From positions 1 to 39,489 of the forward strand of contig JAJZBI010000033.1 in NCBI GenBank assembly GCA_021798985.1: 39,489 nt of DNA. Direction: 5' to 3'. Made by a program: the position numbers and the translations under genes. Shown here piece by piece: positions 10,693 through 17,603 of this stretch. Origin of the DNA: Actinomycetes bacterium (GTDB lineage: Bacteria > Actinomycetota > Acidimicrobiia > Acidimicrobiales > Bog-793). The number at the start of each line of letters is the position of its first letter. The first letter of the stretch is position 1. Below the pieces are notes generated by a model. The model was not told the origin of the DNA and did no database searches. It saw only the letters and a list, made by a program, of their open reading frames with translations.

Positions 10693-11972
10693 CCGGGCGC
10701 GGCGAGGCGTCCGGCGAGCGGATCGGGCGCGTCGAGCATCGCGCCGCGGGTCTCGGTGACCGCCCAGGCAAGGACGCCGAGCGCGGGGAGGCCGAGGAGG
10801 GTCAACAAGCTGACCGCATCGCCGACGCCGAAGCCGTGGCCGAGCGGCCCGGCGAGCGCCCCGACGAGCGCCGGTCCGGTGAGCTCTCCGGCGTTGGCGA
10901 AGACGTTGCCGACGACGCCGGAGGCCTGGGCGCGCAGCTCAGTGGGGAAGGACTCCGCCGAAAGGGCCGAGAGTCCTGGTCCGACCCCGAGGCCGAAGAA
11001 GACGGCGACGAGCAACAACACGAAGGTGGCGGCCTCGTTGCCGACCTGGAACAGGGTCGCCCCGGCGACGCAGCCGATCGCGAGGAAGCCCCCGACGACC
11101 GGCCGGCGGCCGAAGCGGTCGATGGCGCGCCCGCACACGTAGTAGCCGAGCGTGCCGACGCCGTAGGCGACGCCGAGGTCCAGGGCGACGAGGCCGGTCG
11201 ACAGGTGGCGCTCGCGCTCGGCGTAGAAGGTCCACCACCCCGCTGCAGCGGCCGTCGGGATCTTCTCGAGGAAATTGACCGCGCCGAGCACATAGAGCCG
11301 TCGCCGCCAGGGCGGCGCGAACACGGCGGCGAGGGGCTGGCCGAGCGGGCGGTCCCGCCGGGCGGAGCGGAAGGCTGCGGTCTCGCGCAGCAGGGGGCGG
11401 GCCGCCGCGAGGAGGAGCGCGGGCGCCGCGCCGATCAAGAAGAAGGCCCGCCAGCCGAGCGCGCTGTGCTGCAGCCCCGCGGCGAGCAGCGCGGCCGTGG
11501 CGACGCCGCCGAGCGGGCTGGCGAGCAGCAGTCGGCCAAGCGCCCGCCCGCGCGCGTCGGGGGAGAGCTCCTCGGCGATCATGAGCACGGCCAGCGCGTA
11601 CTCGGTACCGATGAAGAGCTGGGCCACGAACTGGAAGGCGGCGAATGCCGCGACGCTCGTAGCGGCGGCCGTCAAGGCGGTGGCCAACGCGTAGCCGACG
11701 AGCGACACGAGCAGCAAAGGACGCCTGCCGACGCGATCGGCGCGGCGAACCAAGAAGAACGCGGCCAGCTGACCTAGTCCGATCGGGACGCCGATCAGCC
11801 CGGTGGCCGAGAGATGGACGTGAAAGGCGCGCTGCAGCTGGGGGAGCAAAAGGGCGCGCAGCTCGCTGTCGAAGCCGTTGAAGAAGGCGGCCGGAACGAG
11901 CAACCACTGGAGGACCTTCAAGTAGCGCCCGTCGACCGGACTTTGGGTCAAGCCAGCTTCGGGGGCGCGCAC
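10689..11972 (-). CDS. MFS transporter
   Basis: The 427-residue protein has about twelve hydrophobic segments. The MFS motif between helices 2 and 3 reads RRADRVGRRPLL, and its partner between helices 8 and 9 reads GRAIDRFGRRPVV. LRETAAFRSA follows helix 6. This is the layout of sugar-porter or aromatic-acid symporter members, which move small solutes with protons. The substrate cannot be named. The start is GTG at 11972; the stop TAG overlaps the convergent dimethylformamidase-like gene. No regulator is adjacent; 600 bp of apparently non-coding DNA lies upstream. Confidence 0.88.
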   Translation of the reverse strand: MRAPEAGLTQSPVDGRYLKVLQWLLVPAAFFNGFDSELRALLLPQLQRAFHVHLSATGLIGVPIGLGQLAAFFLVRRADRVGRRPLLLVSLVGYALATALTAAATSVAAFAAFQFVAQLFIGTEYALAVLMIAEELSPDARGRALGRLLLASPLGGVATAALLAAGLQHSALGWRAFFLIGAAPALLLAAARPLLRETAAFRSARRDRPLGQPLAAVFAPPWRRRLYVLGAVNFLEKIPTAAAAGWWTFYAERERHLSTGLVALDLGVAYGVGTLGYYVCGRAIDRFGRRPVVGGFLAIGCVAGATLFQVGNEAATFVLLLVAVFFGLGVGPGLSALSAESFPTELRAQASGVVGNVFANAGELTGPALVGALAGPLGHGFGVGDAVSLLTLLGLPALGVLAWAVTETRGAMLDAPDPLAGRLAAPG

Positions 11973-12605
11973 CAGGCGGCGAGGCTAATCGCTGCACCAA
12001 TGGTCTCCGGTCGCGGCACGACCCCGGGTAGCCGGGGGCCGAAGCCGCCCGCACTCCCCGGGGCCGATGCCCTCGAGGCGGGATCCCGACCCGGGGCCTT
12101 GCGGCCCGGCGAGCCCGGATGGCCCTGCCACCACCTCGCGGCGCCGACAGGACCGACCGCCTTGCGGCGGCCACCGGCAGCACCGCTTCGCCCGAAAGCG
12201 AGCCCGGCACCGCCGCCCTACCTCTGCTCCCGGGACGACCCAGCACGACGGCGAGCAGCGGGGGACCTTACGGCCCATCCCAGGCTCCCTTGCGAGAACC
12301 TGCGCAACCTGCCCCTTTCGAGGCCGATCCGCCCTGCCCGGCTCCGGATTGCTGCGTCCTTCCCGGTGATGAGCAGTCTGCACGGTGCCCGCGAGCACGT
12401 CAACGGGAATTCGCGAGATCCAGAGCTTGTCGACAGGCAAATGTTGCAATCCACCTGTCATCCCCAGCCCAGGCACACCTCGTCCACACCGACCGGCTGG
12501 CTCGGGCCGTGCCCGGCGCTCGCGGGGCGCGATCCGGCAAGCCCCGCGCGGCGCACTAGGGTCGCGCCCGACAATGGCGTAGGTGCGCGACGTCCGGAGG
12601 CGTCC
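11973..12605. other. Long intergenic region with no convincing gene
   Basis: The 633 bases lie between the divergent MFS and STAS genes. Open frames here (for example 12119-12559 plus) are rich in Pro, Ala and Arg, have no recognisable domain and look like chance frames in GC-rich DNA. The stretch from about 12400 to 12480 is richer in A/T, as a promoter region would be. I found no tRNA, RNase P, tmRNA or convincing SRP RNA pattern. Confidence 0.5.
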
Positions 12606-12965
12606 ATGGCTGAGAGCAGCGGATTCGACCTGGTGCGAATGGAGTACGGGGGCCACCCCGTCTTGTTCGTCTACGGCGAGATCGATGTCATGAGCGCGCC
12701 GCGCTTGCACGAGGCGCTCGAGGAGTTGATCGGGGAGGCCCCGGGCACCCTCCTTGTGGACCTCGCCAACGTTGCCTTCATCGACTCGACGGGGCTCGGG
12801 ACCCTCGTGGTCGCCCATCGCCATCTCGAAGAGCGCGGCGGCACGCTGCGCCTCGTCTCGGTTCCGCCGAACGTGGTGCAGCTCCTCGAGGTGACCGGCC
12901 TCGTGAACCGTTTCCACCTCTACCCCGACATGGAGGCGGCGGGGAGCTCACCCGAGCCGAGCTGA
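12606..12965 (+). CDS. STAS-domain anti-sigma factor antagonist
   Basis: A 119-residue single STAS domain of the SpoIIAA/RsbV type. Such proteins bind and neutralise an anti-sigma kinase when their Ser is unphosphorylated. The phosphorylation-site block is FIDSTGLGTL with Ser61. The preceding strand GEIDVMSAPRLHEAL and the SVPPNVVQLLEVTGLVNRF helix also fit. The ATG at 12606 has GGAGG 5 bases upstream. No anti-sigma factor, sigma factor or phosphatase is adjacent, so it is an orphan within this window. A perfect palindrome follows the stop. Confidence 0.92.
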   Translation: MAESSGFDLVRMEYGGHPVLFVYGEIDVMSAPRLHEALEELIGEAPGTLLVDLANVAFIDSTGLGTLVVAHRHLEERGGTLRLVSVPPNVVQLLEVTGLVNRFHLYPDMEAAGSSPEPS

Positions 12966-12969
12966 CCGG

Positions 12970-12985
12970 CGCGCCGGCCGGCGCG
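12970..12985. repeat. 16-bp perfect palindrome after the STAS gene
   Basis: CGCGCCGGCCGGCGCG is its own reverse complement and starts 5 bases after the STAS stop. It could be a termination stem with no loop, a binding site, or simply chance in very GC-rich DNA. Confidence 0.6.
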
Positions 12986-13011
12986 GCCAGCGGCCCGGTA
13001 CGCTTCGCGCC

Positions 13012-13074
13012 GTGGCCTTCATCCTCCGCAAGCTGCTGAGACTGCTCCGCCGCCGACGCGCGCGCCGGCGCTGA
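13012..13074 (+). CDS. Putative 20-residue Arg-rich micropeptide
   Basis: A GTG at 13012 opens a 20-codon frame: an amphipathic VAFILRKLLRLL segment followed by RRRRARRR. A TACGCT box (12999-13004) ends 7 bases before the GTG, the spacing of a leaderless actinobacterial promoter. A short hairpin follows the stop. The peptide would be half hydrophobic and half strongly cationic. It is too short to judge by codon use, and Arg-rich frames arise easily at this base composition. Function is unknown. Confidence 0.3.
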   Translation: MAFILRKLLRLLRRRRARRR

Positions 13075-13086
13075 GCCCGTTCGGGC
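13075..13086 (+). terminator. Short hairpin after the micropeptide frame
   Basis: GCCCG TT CGGGC begins directly after the TGA at 13072-13074. A second 6-bp stem, TGCCCG/CGGGCA, sits at 13101-13122, just before the possible GTG start of the ATP-grasp gene. Neither has a T-run. Confidence 0.35.
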
Positions 13087-13122
13087 GTTCGGGCGAGGAT
13101 TGCCCGGTGGCCTGATCGGGCA

Positions 13123-14514
13123 GTGCCCCGGGCGCAGCGCTACCGGAGCGGAGGAGAAGACCGGCGTGGACTCGTCTTGGTGCAGGCGCAAACGTTCGTG
13201 CCGGCGGCGGCCGCGATGAAGGTGGGCCGTGCGTGTGGCGCGGCCGTGCCTCGGGTCGCCGTCCCCTACGACGCCGCGTCCTTCTCGCCCCTCCAGATCG
13301 CCGAGGCCGCGGACGGGCGCTGTGAGCTCGTCTGGGTGATCACCCGGCCCCTCGCCGAGCTCGGCTCGATGGGACGGCTGCTCACCCGCCTCGGGCGTGT
13401 GGTCGCCGTGGACGGCGAGGACGCCGAGGCCGCCGAGGCCGCCGCATCGACCCTCGCCGAGCACGCCCCGGTGGGCATCGTCACCTTCTCCCACGACCAG
13501 CTCGTGTTCAGCGCGGCGCTCGCCGAGCAGCTCGGGTTGGCCTTCAACGATCGCGCCGCGATCCTCAACTGCGTCGACAAACTGGCCCAGCGCCGGGCGA
13601 TGGCGGCGGCGGGCCTTGACATGCCGGCGGTCTTCGAGCTCACCCTCGACGGCCGAGCGCGCCCCGACCTCGCTCGGCTGGCCGACTTCCCCTTCCCAGC
13701 TGTCCTCAAGCCGCGGGCTGGACACGGCAGCCTCGAGACGTTCTTCGCGAGCGATGCGAAAGAGCTCATCCAGCTCGTCGAGCACGGGGGCGCTGACGGC
13801 GCGCCCGTCGGCGCGGGCGAGTACGTCCTTGAGCAATTCCTCGATGGCACGCTCGGTGGCTACGGCGCGGTGTGCGGCCAAGTCGCCGACTACGTCTCGG
13901 TCGAGAGCGCCGTCTTCGCGGGCGAGTGCCGCCACCTCGCCGTGACGGGGAAGTTTCCGCTGAGCGAGCCGTTCCGGGAGACGGGGAACTTCATGCCGAG
14001 CCTGCTCCAGGGCGACGCGCGCGCCGAGGTCGAGGCGCTCGCCACCCGCGCCCTGCAGGCGCTCGGGGTGCGCTTTGGCATCATGCACACCGAGATCAAG
14101 CTGACCCCCGCCGGGCCGCGGGTGATCGAGGTCAACCCGCGCGTGGGCGGCGGCAGCATCAGCGAGCTGTTCGAGTTTCGGACCGGTCGCTCGCTCATGC
14201 ACCTCGCGCTCGGGATCGCGCTCGGCGAGGCGCCCGCGGTGGCCGAGCTCGTGGACGCCGGCATCGCCTACTCGCTCTACCTGCAACCGCCGCCCTGGGC
14301 ACGCCACCTCGAAGCACTCGAGGGGCTCACCGAGGTCTCGGCGATCCCGGGCGTCCGCCAGGTCGCGCTCAACCGCCAGCCCCCCCATCCCGTCGACTGG
14401 CGGAGCGGCAGCCAGGGCTACGTCGCCACCGTGCGCGGCATCGCCGCGAGCCACGAGCAGCTGCTCGCCAACCGCGTGGCGATTCTCGAGCGCCTGCGGC
14501 CCCTCTACGCCTGA
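13123..14514 (+). CDS. ATP-grasp domain ligase
   Basis: Up to 463 residues with the three-part ATP-grasp layout: a pre-ATP-grasp Rossmann-like segment (LVLVQAQTF, then about 100 residues), the lid with NCVDKLAQRRAMAAAGLDMP and VLKPRAGHGSLETFF (ATP-binding Lys), and the C-terminal GIMHTEIKLTP and RVIEVNPRVGGGSI blocks with the Mg-binding Glu and Asn. The family activates a carboxylate as acyl phosphate and joins it to an amine or thiol, as in L-amino-acid ligases. The partners are unknown. The start is uncertain: GTG 13123 has no Shine-Dalgarno and follows a hairpin; GTG 13180, GTG 13198 and ATG 13216 are alternatives, but the last two would lose the first beta strand. It stands alone. Confidence 0.85.
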   Translation: MPRAQRYRSGGEDRRGLVLVQAQTFVPAAAAMKVGRACGAAVPRVAVPYDAASFSPLQIAEAADGRCELVWVITRPLAELGSMGRLLTRLGRVVAVDGEDAEAAEAAASTLAEHAPVGIVTFSHDQLVFSAALAEQLGLAFNDRAAILNCVDKLAQRRAMAAAGLDMPAVFELTLDGRARPDLARLADFPFPAVLKPRAGHGSLETFFASDAKELIQLVEHGGADGAPVGAGEYVLEQFLDGTLGGYGAVCGQVADYVSVESAVFAGECRHLAVTGKFPLSEPFRETGNFMPSLLQGDARAEVEALATRALQALGVRFGIMHTEIKLTPAGPRVIEVNPRVGGGSISELFEFRTGRSLMHLALGIALGEAPAVAELVDAGIAYSLYLQPPPWARHLEALEGLTEVSAIPGVRQVALNRQPPHPVDWRSGSQGYVATVRGIAASHEQLLANRVAILERLRPLYA

Positions 14515-14545
14515 GTCAGGCTCGGCGATCCCGCCGCCGACACGA

Positions 14546-14568
14546 GCGCGCCGTCCCAGCCGGCGCGC
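14546..14568. terminator. Hairpin between convergent ATP-grasp and acyl-CoA dehydrogenase genes
   Basis: A perfect 8-bp stem GCGCGCCG / CGGCGCGC encloses a 7-nt loop, 31 bases after the ATP-grasp stop. There is no T-run. The rest of the roughly 240-bp gap shows nothing else convincing. Confidence 0.5.
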
Positions 14569-14752
14569 GGGCATGGGGCCGGTCGAGCTCACCAGCACCC
14601 GCCCGAAGGGTGCGACGAGGGCGCAGGGGTCGTGTCGCCAGACGGGCTAGCCAGCGCGCCGGGCGGGTCCCGGGGGCACGGGCCCCGATCGGCAGCTCGG
14701 TCCAGCTGGCGCGTCCGACTGAGACGGCGAGTGTCCCCGAGCCGCCCCGCGC

Positions 14753-15910
14753 TCAGAGGTGCTTTTGCACCACCAACAGCTCGGCGCTCGCCTCGTTGAG
14801 CCGGTCGTTGCTCACCATCACGGTCCCGCCGTGAAGATCTCGCACGATGCGGTCGAGGCTGTAGGGGCTCGAGCGGAGGTAGCCGGCGATGCCGCAGATC
14901 GCGAGGGCGCGGTTGCCGATCTCGAGCGCCAGCGAGGAGGCGGCGACCTTGACGTTGCGCAGCTCGAGCCCGAAGTCGAGCCCCTCCACCTCGTCGCTGT
15001 CCTTCAGCTCCTCATAGCGCCGCGCCGCTGCGGCGACGACCGCCCGAGCTTGTTGCAGCAAGGTGGTGAGCTCGGCGAGGCGCAGCGCGGTCACCGGGCG
15101 CGTGCCGGGGCGCTTTCGCGCCTGGGTGCGCACCGCGGCATGCGCCCGCATGGCGGCGGCTTCGGCCAAGCCGACCCACACCGAGCCGAGCAGCACCTGG
15201 GTGACCGGCGTCCCGGTCCGGCCGGCGATCCGGGAGAAGGGCTCGGGGAAGATCAGCGCCGCGTCGCCCATCGCCCGCAGCCGGAAGCCGTTCGAACACG
15301 TGCCGCGCAGGCCCATCGCGTCCCACTCGCTGAGCGGCTCGAGCTCGAGGCCGGCGCGCGGGCAGAGCACCATGACCTGATCCTCGGGCGCGGCATCGCG
15401 GTGACGGCGCGCTGTTGTGAGCACGGCATCGGCGTGGGCGCCGAAGGAGACCGCCATGGCGTCCTTGCACAGTACGAAGCGGTCTCCGCTGACCTCGACG
15501 GCACACGCGCTGCGCCCGACGTCGCCGCCCGAGCCGACCTCGCTGTTGGCGTTGGCGAGGAGCAGCTGCTCGCTCGCCACCCGCCCGAGCACCGCCGCCA
15601 GCGCCTCGGTGTGCCCGTGACGGGCGAGGTATGCGACCTCGATCTGGTGCATGGCGAAGACGAGCGCGGACGACGCGCAGTGGTTGGCGAGGGCGCGCAC
15701 CGCTCCGGAGACCTCGGGCAGCGTCGCCGCCTGGCCCCCGAGCTCGACCGGCACCATCGCCGACAACAGCCGCGCCTCGCGCATGGCGGCGACAGTCTCG
15801 GCGGGGAAGCGGCCCTGGCGGTCGACGTCGTCGGCAACGGGGCCGGCGACCTTGGCGCCGACGTTCCAGGCGTCGGCCTCGAGCGAGCCATCAACGAACT
15901 CGGTGCTCAC
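14753..15910 (-). CDS. Acyl-CoA dehydrogenase family flavoprotein
   Basis: The 385-residue protein has acyl-CoA dehydrogenase organisation. An N-terminal helical domain carries RQGRFPAETVAAMREARLLS, and VPVELGG is a family marker. A middle beta domain contains LLANANSEVGSGGDVGRS and WDAMGLRGTCSNGFRL. The C-terminal helical domain contains ICGIAGYLRSSPYSLDRIVRDL. The family oxidises acyl-CoA or, in other branches, acts as an FAD-dependent hydroxylase or nitroalkane oxidase. No obvious catalytic Glu is visible, so the branch is uncertain. I chose GTG 15910 because AGGAG sits 4 bases upstream; GTG 15940 is the longer alternative. It lies downstream of the Dabb gene on the same strand, divergent from the ABC transporter operon. 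Confidence 0.82.
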   Translation of the reverse strand: MSTEFVDGSLEADAWNVGAKVAGPVADDVDRQGRFPAETVAAMREARLLSAMVPVELGGQAATLPEVSGAVRALANHCASSALVFAMHQIEVAYLARHGHTEALAAVLGRVASEQLLLANANSEVGSGGDVGRSACAVEVSGDRFVLCKDAMAVSFGAHADAVLTTARRHRDAAPEDQVMVLCPRAGLELEPLSEWDAMGLRGTCSNGFRLRAMGDAALIFPEPFSRIAGRTGTPVTQVLLGSVWVGLAEAAAMRAHAAVRTQARKRPGTRPVTALRLAELTTLLQQARAVVAAAARRYEELKDSDEVEGLDFGLELRNVKVAASSLALEIGNRALAICGIAGYLRSSPYSLDRIVRDLHGGTVMVSNDRLNEASAELLVVQKHL

Positions 15911-15999
15911 AATGCTCCTGGCAGTGGGGGCCGCGCCCACCGACGGCCCAGACGGCTAGCTCTTACCCAAACGGGCAGGGGCTACACGGCCCGGTGCGC

Positions 16000-16293
16000 T
16001 CACGTCTCGAACTGCACGGCAAGGCGCGTCTCGATCATCGCCCCGAGGCGCTCGGCGATCAGCCGGTGGTGCGCCGGGTGGTCGAGATAGCCCGCGAGGT
16101 GCTCGGCGTCGGCCACCGTGGCGATGATCGCGAAGTCCCCGTTGCCGTCGCGCAGCTGGAGATCCGCGCCGTAGCGATACGACAGGATGGCCGGCACCTC
16201 GGCGCGGAACGCGTCGAGATCGGCGCACAGCGCCGCCACATCGCTCGTCCGGATGCCCGGCTTCCAGCGGAACGTCACGACATGGGTGATCAT
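16000..16293 (-). CDS. Dabb (stress-responsive alpha/beta barrel) domain protein
   Basis: A 97-residue single Dabb domain: MITHVVTFRWKPGI at the start, a central SYRYGADLQLRDGNGDFAIIATV and the HPAHHRLIAERLG helix, with the conserved His pair. Dabb proteins form ferredoxin-like dimers. Some are enzymes (cyclases, small-molecule isomerases); many have no known role. ATG 16293 has GAGGAGGGG just upstream; the longer open frame would begin inside the intergenic region. It probably forms a two-gene operon with the acyl-CoA dehydrogenase-like gene and may be part of the adjacent catabolic block. Confidence 0.88.
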   Translation of the reverse strand: MITHVVTFRWKPGIRTSDVAALCADLDAFRAEVPAILSYRYGADLQLRDGNGDFAIIATVADAEHLAGYLDHPAHHRLIAERLGAMIETRLAVQFET

Positions 16294-16338
16294 CGCCCCT
16301 CCTCGCCGCCGCACCGCCGTCAGCGGCTCTCGTCAAGT

Positions 16339-16354
16339 GCTGCTACACAGCAGC
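16339..16354. repeat. Inverted repeat in the divergent promoter region
   Basis: GCTGCT ACAC AGCAGC is a perfect 6-bp inverted repeat with a 4-nt centre. It sits about 80 bases upstream of the -35 box of the ABC transporter operon and 46 bases from the Dabb start. The TACACAGC it contains recurs in inverted form (GCTGTGTA, 16441-16448) inside that promoter's spacer. Confidence 0.4.
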
Positions 16355-16432
16355 GGCCCCGGCAGCTCGTCCCGTGCCGCAGCCCGCTAGGTGCCGAGGA
16401 GGGATCGATCACCGCTTCCACCGAGAAACTAG

Positions 16433-16461
16433 TTGACGGGGCTGTGTAGGGTCACGATACT
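16433..16461 (+). promoter_or_regulatory. Sigma-70-type promoter of the ABC transporter operon
   Basis: The -35 TTGACG (16433-16438) and -10 GATACT (16456-16461) are separated by 17 bases. Both are close to consensus, and they lie about 110 bases upstream of the binding-protein start. This predicts a leader of about 100 nt. Confidence 0.65.
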
Positions 16462-16468
16462 GATTGTG

Positions 16469-16486
16469 CGCTGACAGTCGACAGCG
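16469..16486 (+). promoter_or_regulatory. Operator-like inverted repeat at the predicted transcription start
   Basis: CGCTG (16469-16473) and CAGCG (16482-16486) form an inverted repeat around ACAGTCGA, directly after the -10 box, where a bound repressor would block initiation. The XRE-cupin protein encoded in this operon is a candidate binder; this is an inference. Confidence 0.4.
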
Positions 16487-16571
16487 TGTGGTGTCACTAA
16501 CCACTCGGGGGTTGGGGGATTTGGTCACCCCGGGCGGCGTGGTGCTCACCATTCAAACAAAGGGGACACTC

Positions 16572-17603
16572 GTGGCTTCGAAGTTCCGCATCCGACGTCA
16601 CGGCGCGCTCGCCGTCGCGGCCGCCAGCACGCTTGCCGCCGCCGGCGCCGCGGCCCTCGCCTCGGCGCCAGCCTCGGCTGCCGCGCGGGCCCACGAGAAG
16701 AGCGTGCGGGTGGCCTACCTGTCCTTCGCGGTGCAGAACAGCTACGACGCGCCGATGCTCGCGGCGGCCCGGCGGGAAGCCGCCAAGGTGCATGTGCATT
16801 TGACCGTGTTCGACGCCAACAACAGCCCGACCAAGCAGTACTCCGAGCTGCAGGACGCGATCACCTCGCACCAGTACCAGGGGATCATCGTCCAGCCGAT
16901 CTTCGGCACCGGCCTCATCGGCCTCGTGCGGCAGGCGATCGCCCATCATATCCAGGTCGCGAACCTCGACCAGATCCTCGGCCCGAAGCTCAACACCGAC
17001 CAGCCACAGGTGAAGGGCCTGGCGGCGAACGTCGTCTTCGTCCCCACCGAGATCGGCTCCAAGCTCGGGGGCCTCGTCGACCAGGCGTGCGCCAAGCACA
17101 ACCCCTGCGACGTCGGCTACATGTACGACATCAAGGCCTCGGCGCTCGACCAGGCCGTCTACCGGGGCTTCGTCTCAGCCACGCACAGCCACCACAACGT
17201 CAAGATCGTTGCCGAGGGCCAGTCCTACTTCACGCCGAGCGACGGCCTCACGGCGACGCAGAACATGCTGCAGGCCAACCCGAACCTCACCTTGATCGTG
17301 GGTTCGGACCAGGGCATCGAGGGCGCCCAGCAAGCCGTCGCCGCGGCGGGCAAGACCGGCAAGGTCATCCTCGTCGGCTACGGCGCGAGCGCCGCGGCCT
17401 TGAAGGGCGTGCGATCGGGCGCCTGGTACGGCGACGTCGCCCAGCTGCCCGCCAGCGAGGGTCGCCTGGTCGTCCAGGACATCGCCAACGCCATCCGCAC
17501 CGGTGTGTCGAGCGGCGGGGTGGACCCCGTGTCCCAGCTGCCCGGCGGCGGGGTGATCACCAAGGCCAACGTCGCTCAGTTCCACGCGGAGTGGCCGGGC
17601 TAG
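16572..17603 (+). CDS. Periplasmic-binding protein (type 1) of a RbsB-like ABC importer
   Basis: The 343-residue protein has a basic start (KFRIRRHG), a long Ala-rich hydrophobic signal and a likely cleavage near APASAAARA. The mature part begins VRVAYLSFAVQNSYDAPML, the first strand of the RbsB/LacI-like sugar-binding fold. It continues with DAITSHQYQGIIVQP, the LIVGSDQGIEGAQQAV segment and KVILVGYGASAAALKGV. It captures the solute outside the membrane. GTG 16572 has AAAGGGG upstream and sits right before the signal; the longer open frame starts inside the promoter leader. It overlaps the ATPase start by one base (TAGTG). The ligand is unknown; the ligand pocket is not obviously that of ribose. 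Confidence 0.92.
   Translation: MASKFRIRRHGALAVAAASTLAAAGAAALASAPASAAARAHEKSVRVAYLSFAVQNSYDAPMLAAARREAAKVHVHLTVFDANNSPTKQYSELQDAITSHQYQGIIVQPIFGTGLIGLVRQAIAHHIQVANLDQILGPKLNTDQPQVKGLAANVVFVPTEIGSKLGGLVDQACAKHNPCDVGYMYDIKASALDQAVYRGFVSATHSHHNVKIVAEGQSYFTPSDGLTATQNMLQANPNLTLIVGSDQGIEGAQQAVAAAGKTGKVILVGYGASAAALKGVRSGAWYGDVAQLPASEGRLVVQDIANAIRTGVSSGGVDPVSQLPGGGVITKANVAQFHAEWPG

Noticed and set aside
12340-12400. Minus-strand segment with GGAAGG and GCAGCAA resembling SRP RNA domain IV
   Set aside because: The spacing has extra bases, the UCAGG half of the core loop is absent and no long flanking helix forms, so it does not meet the SRP pattern.
12119-12559. Plus-strand open frame of 146 codons in the MFS-STAS gap
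   Set aside because: Low-complexity Pro/Ala/Arg composition, no ribosome site, no recognisable motif; typical chance frame at this GC content.
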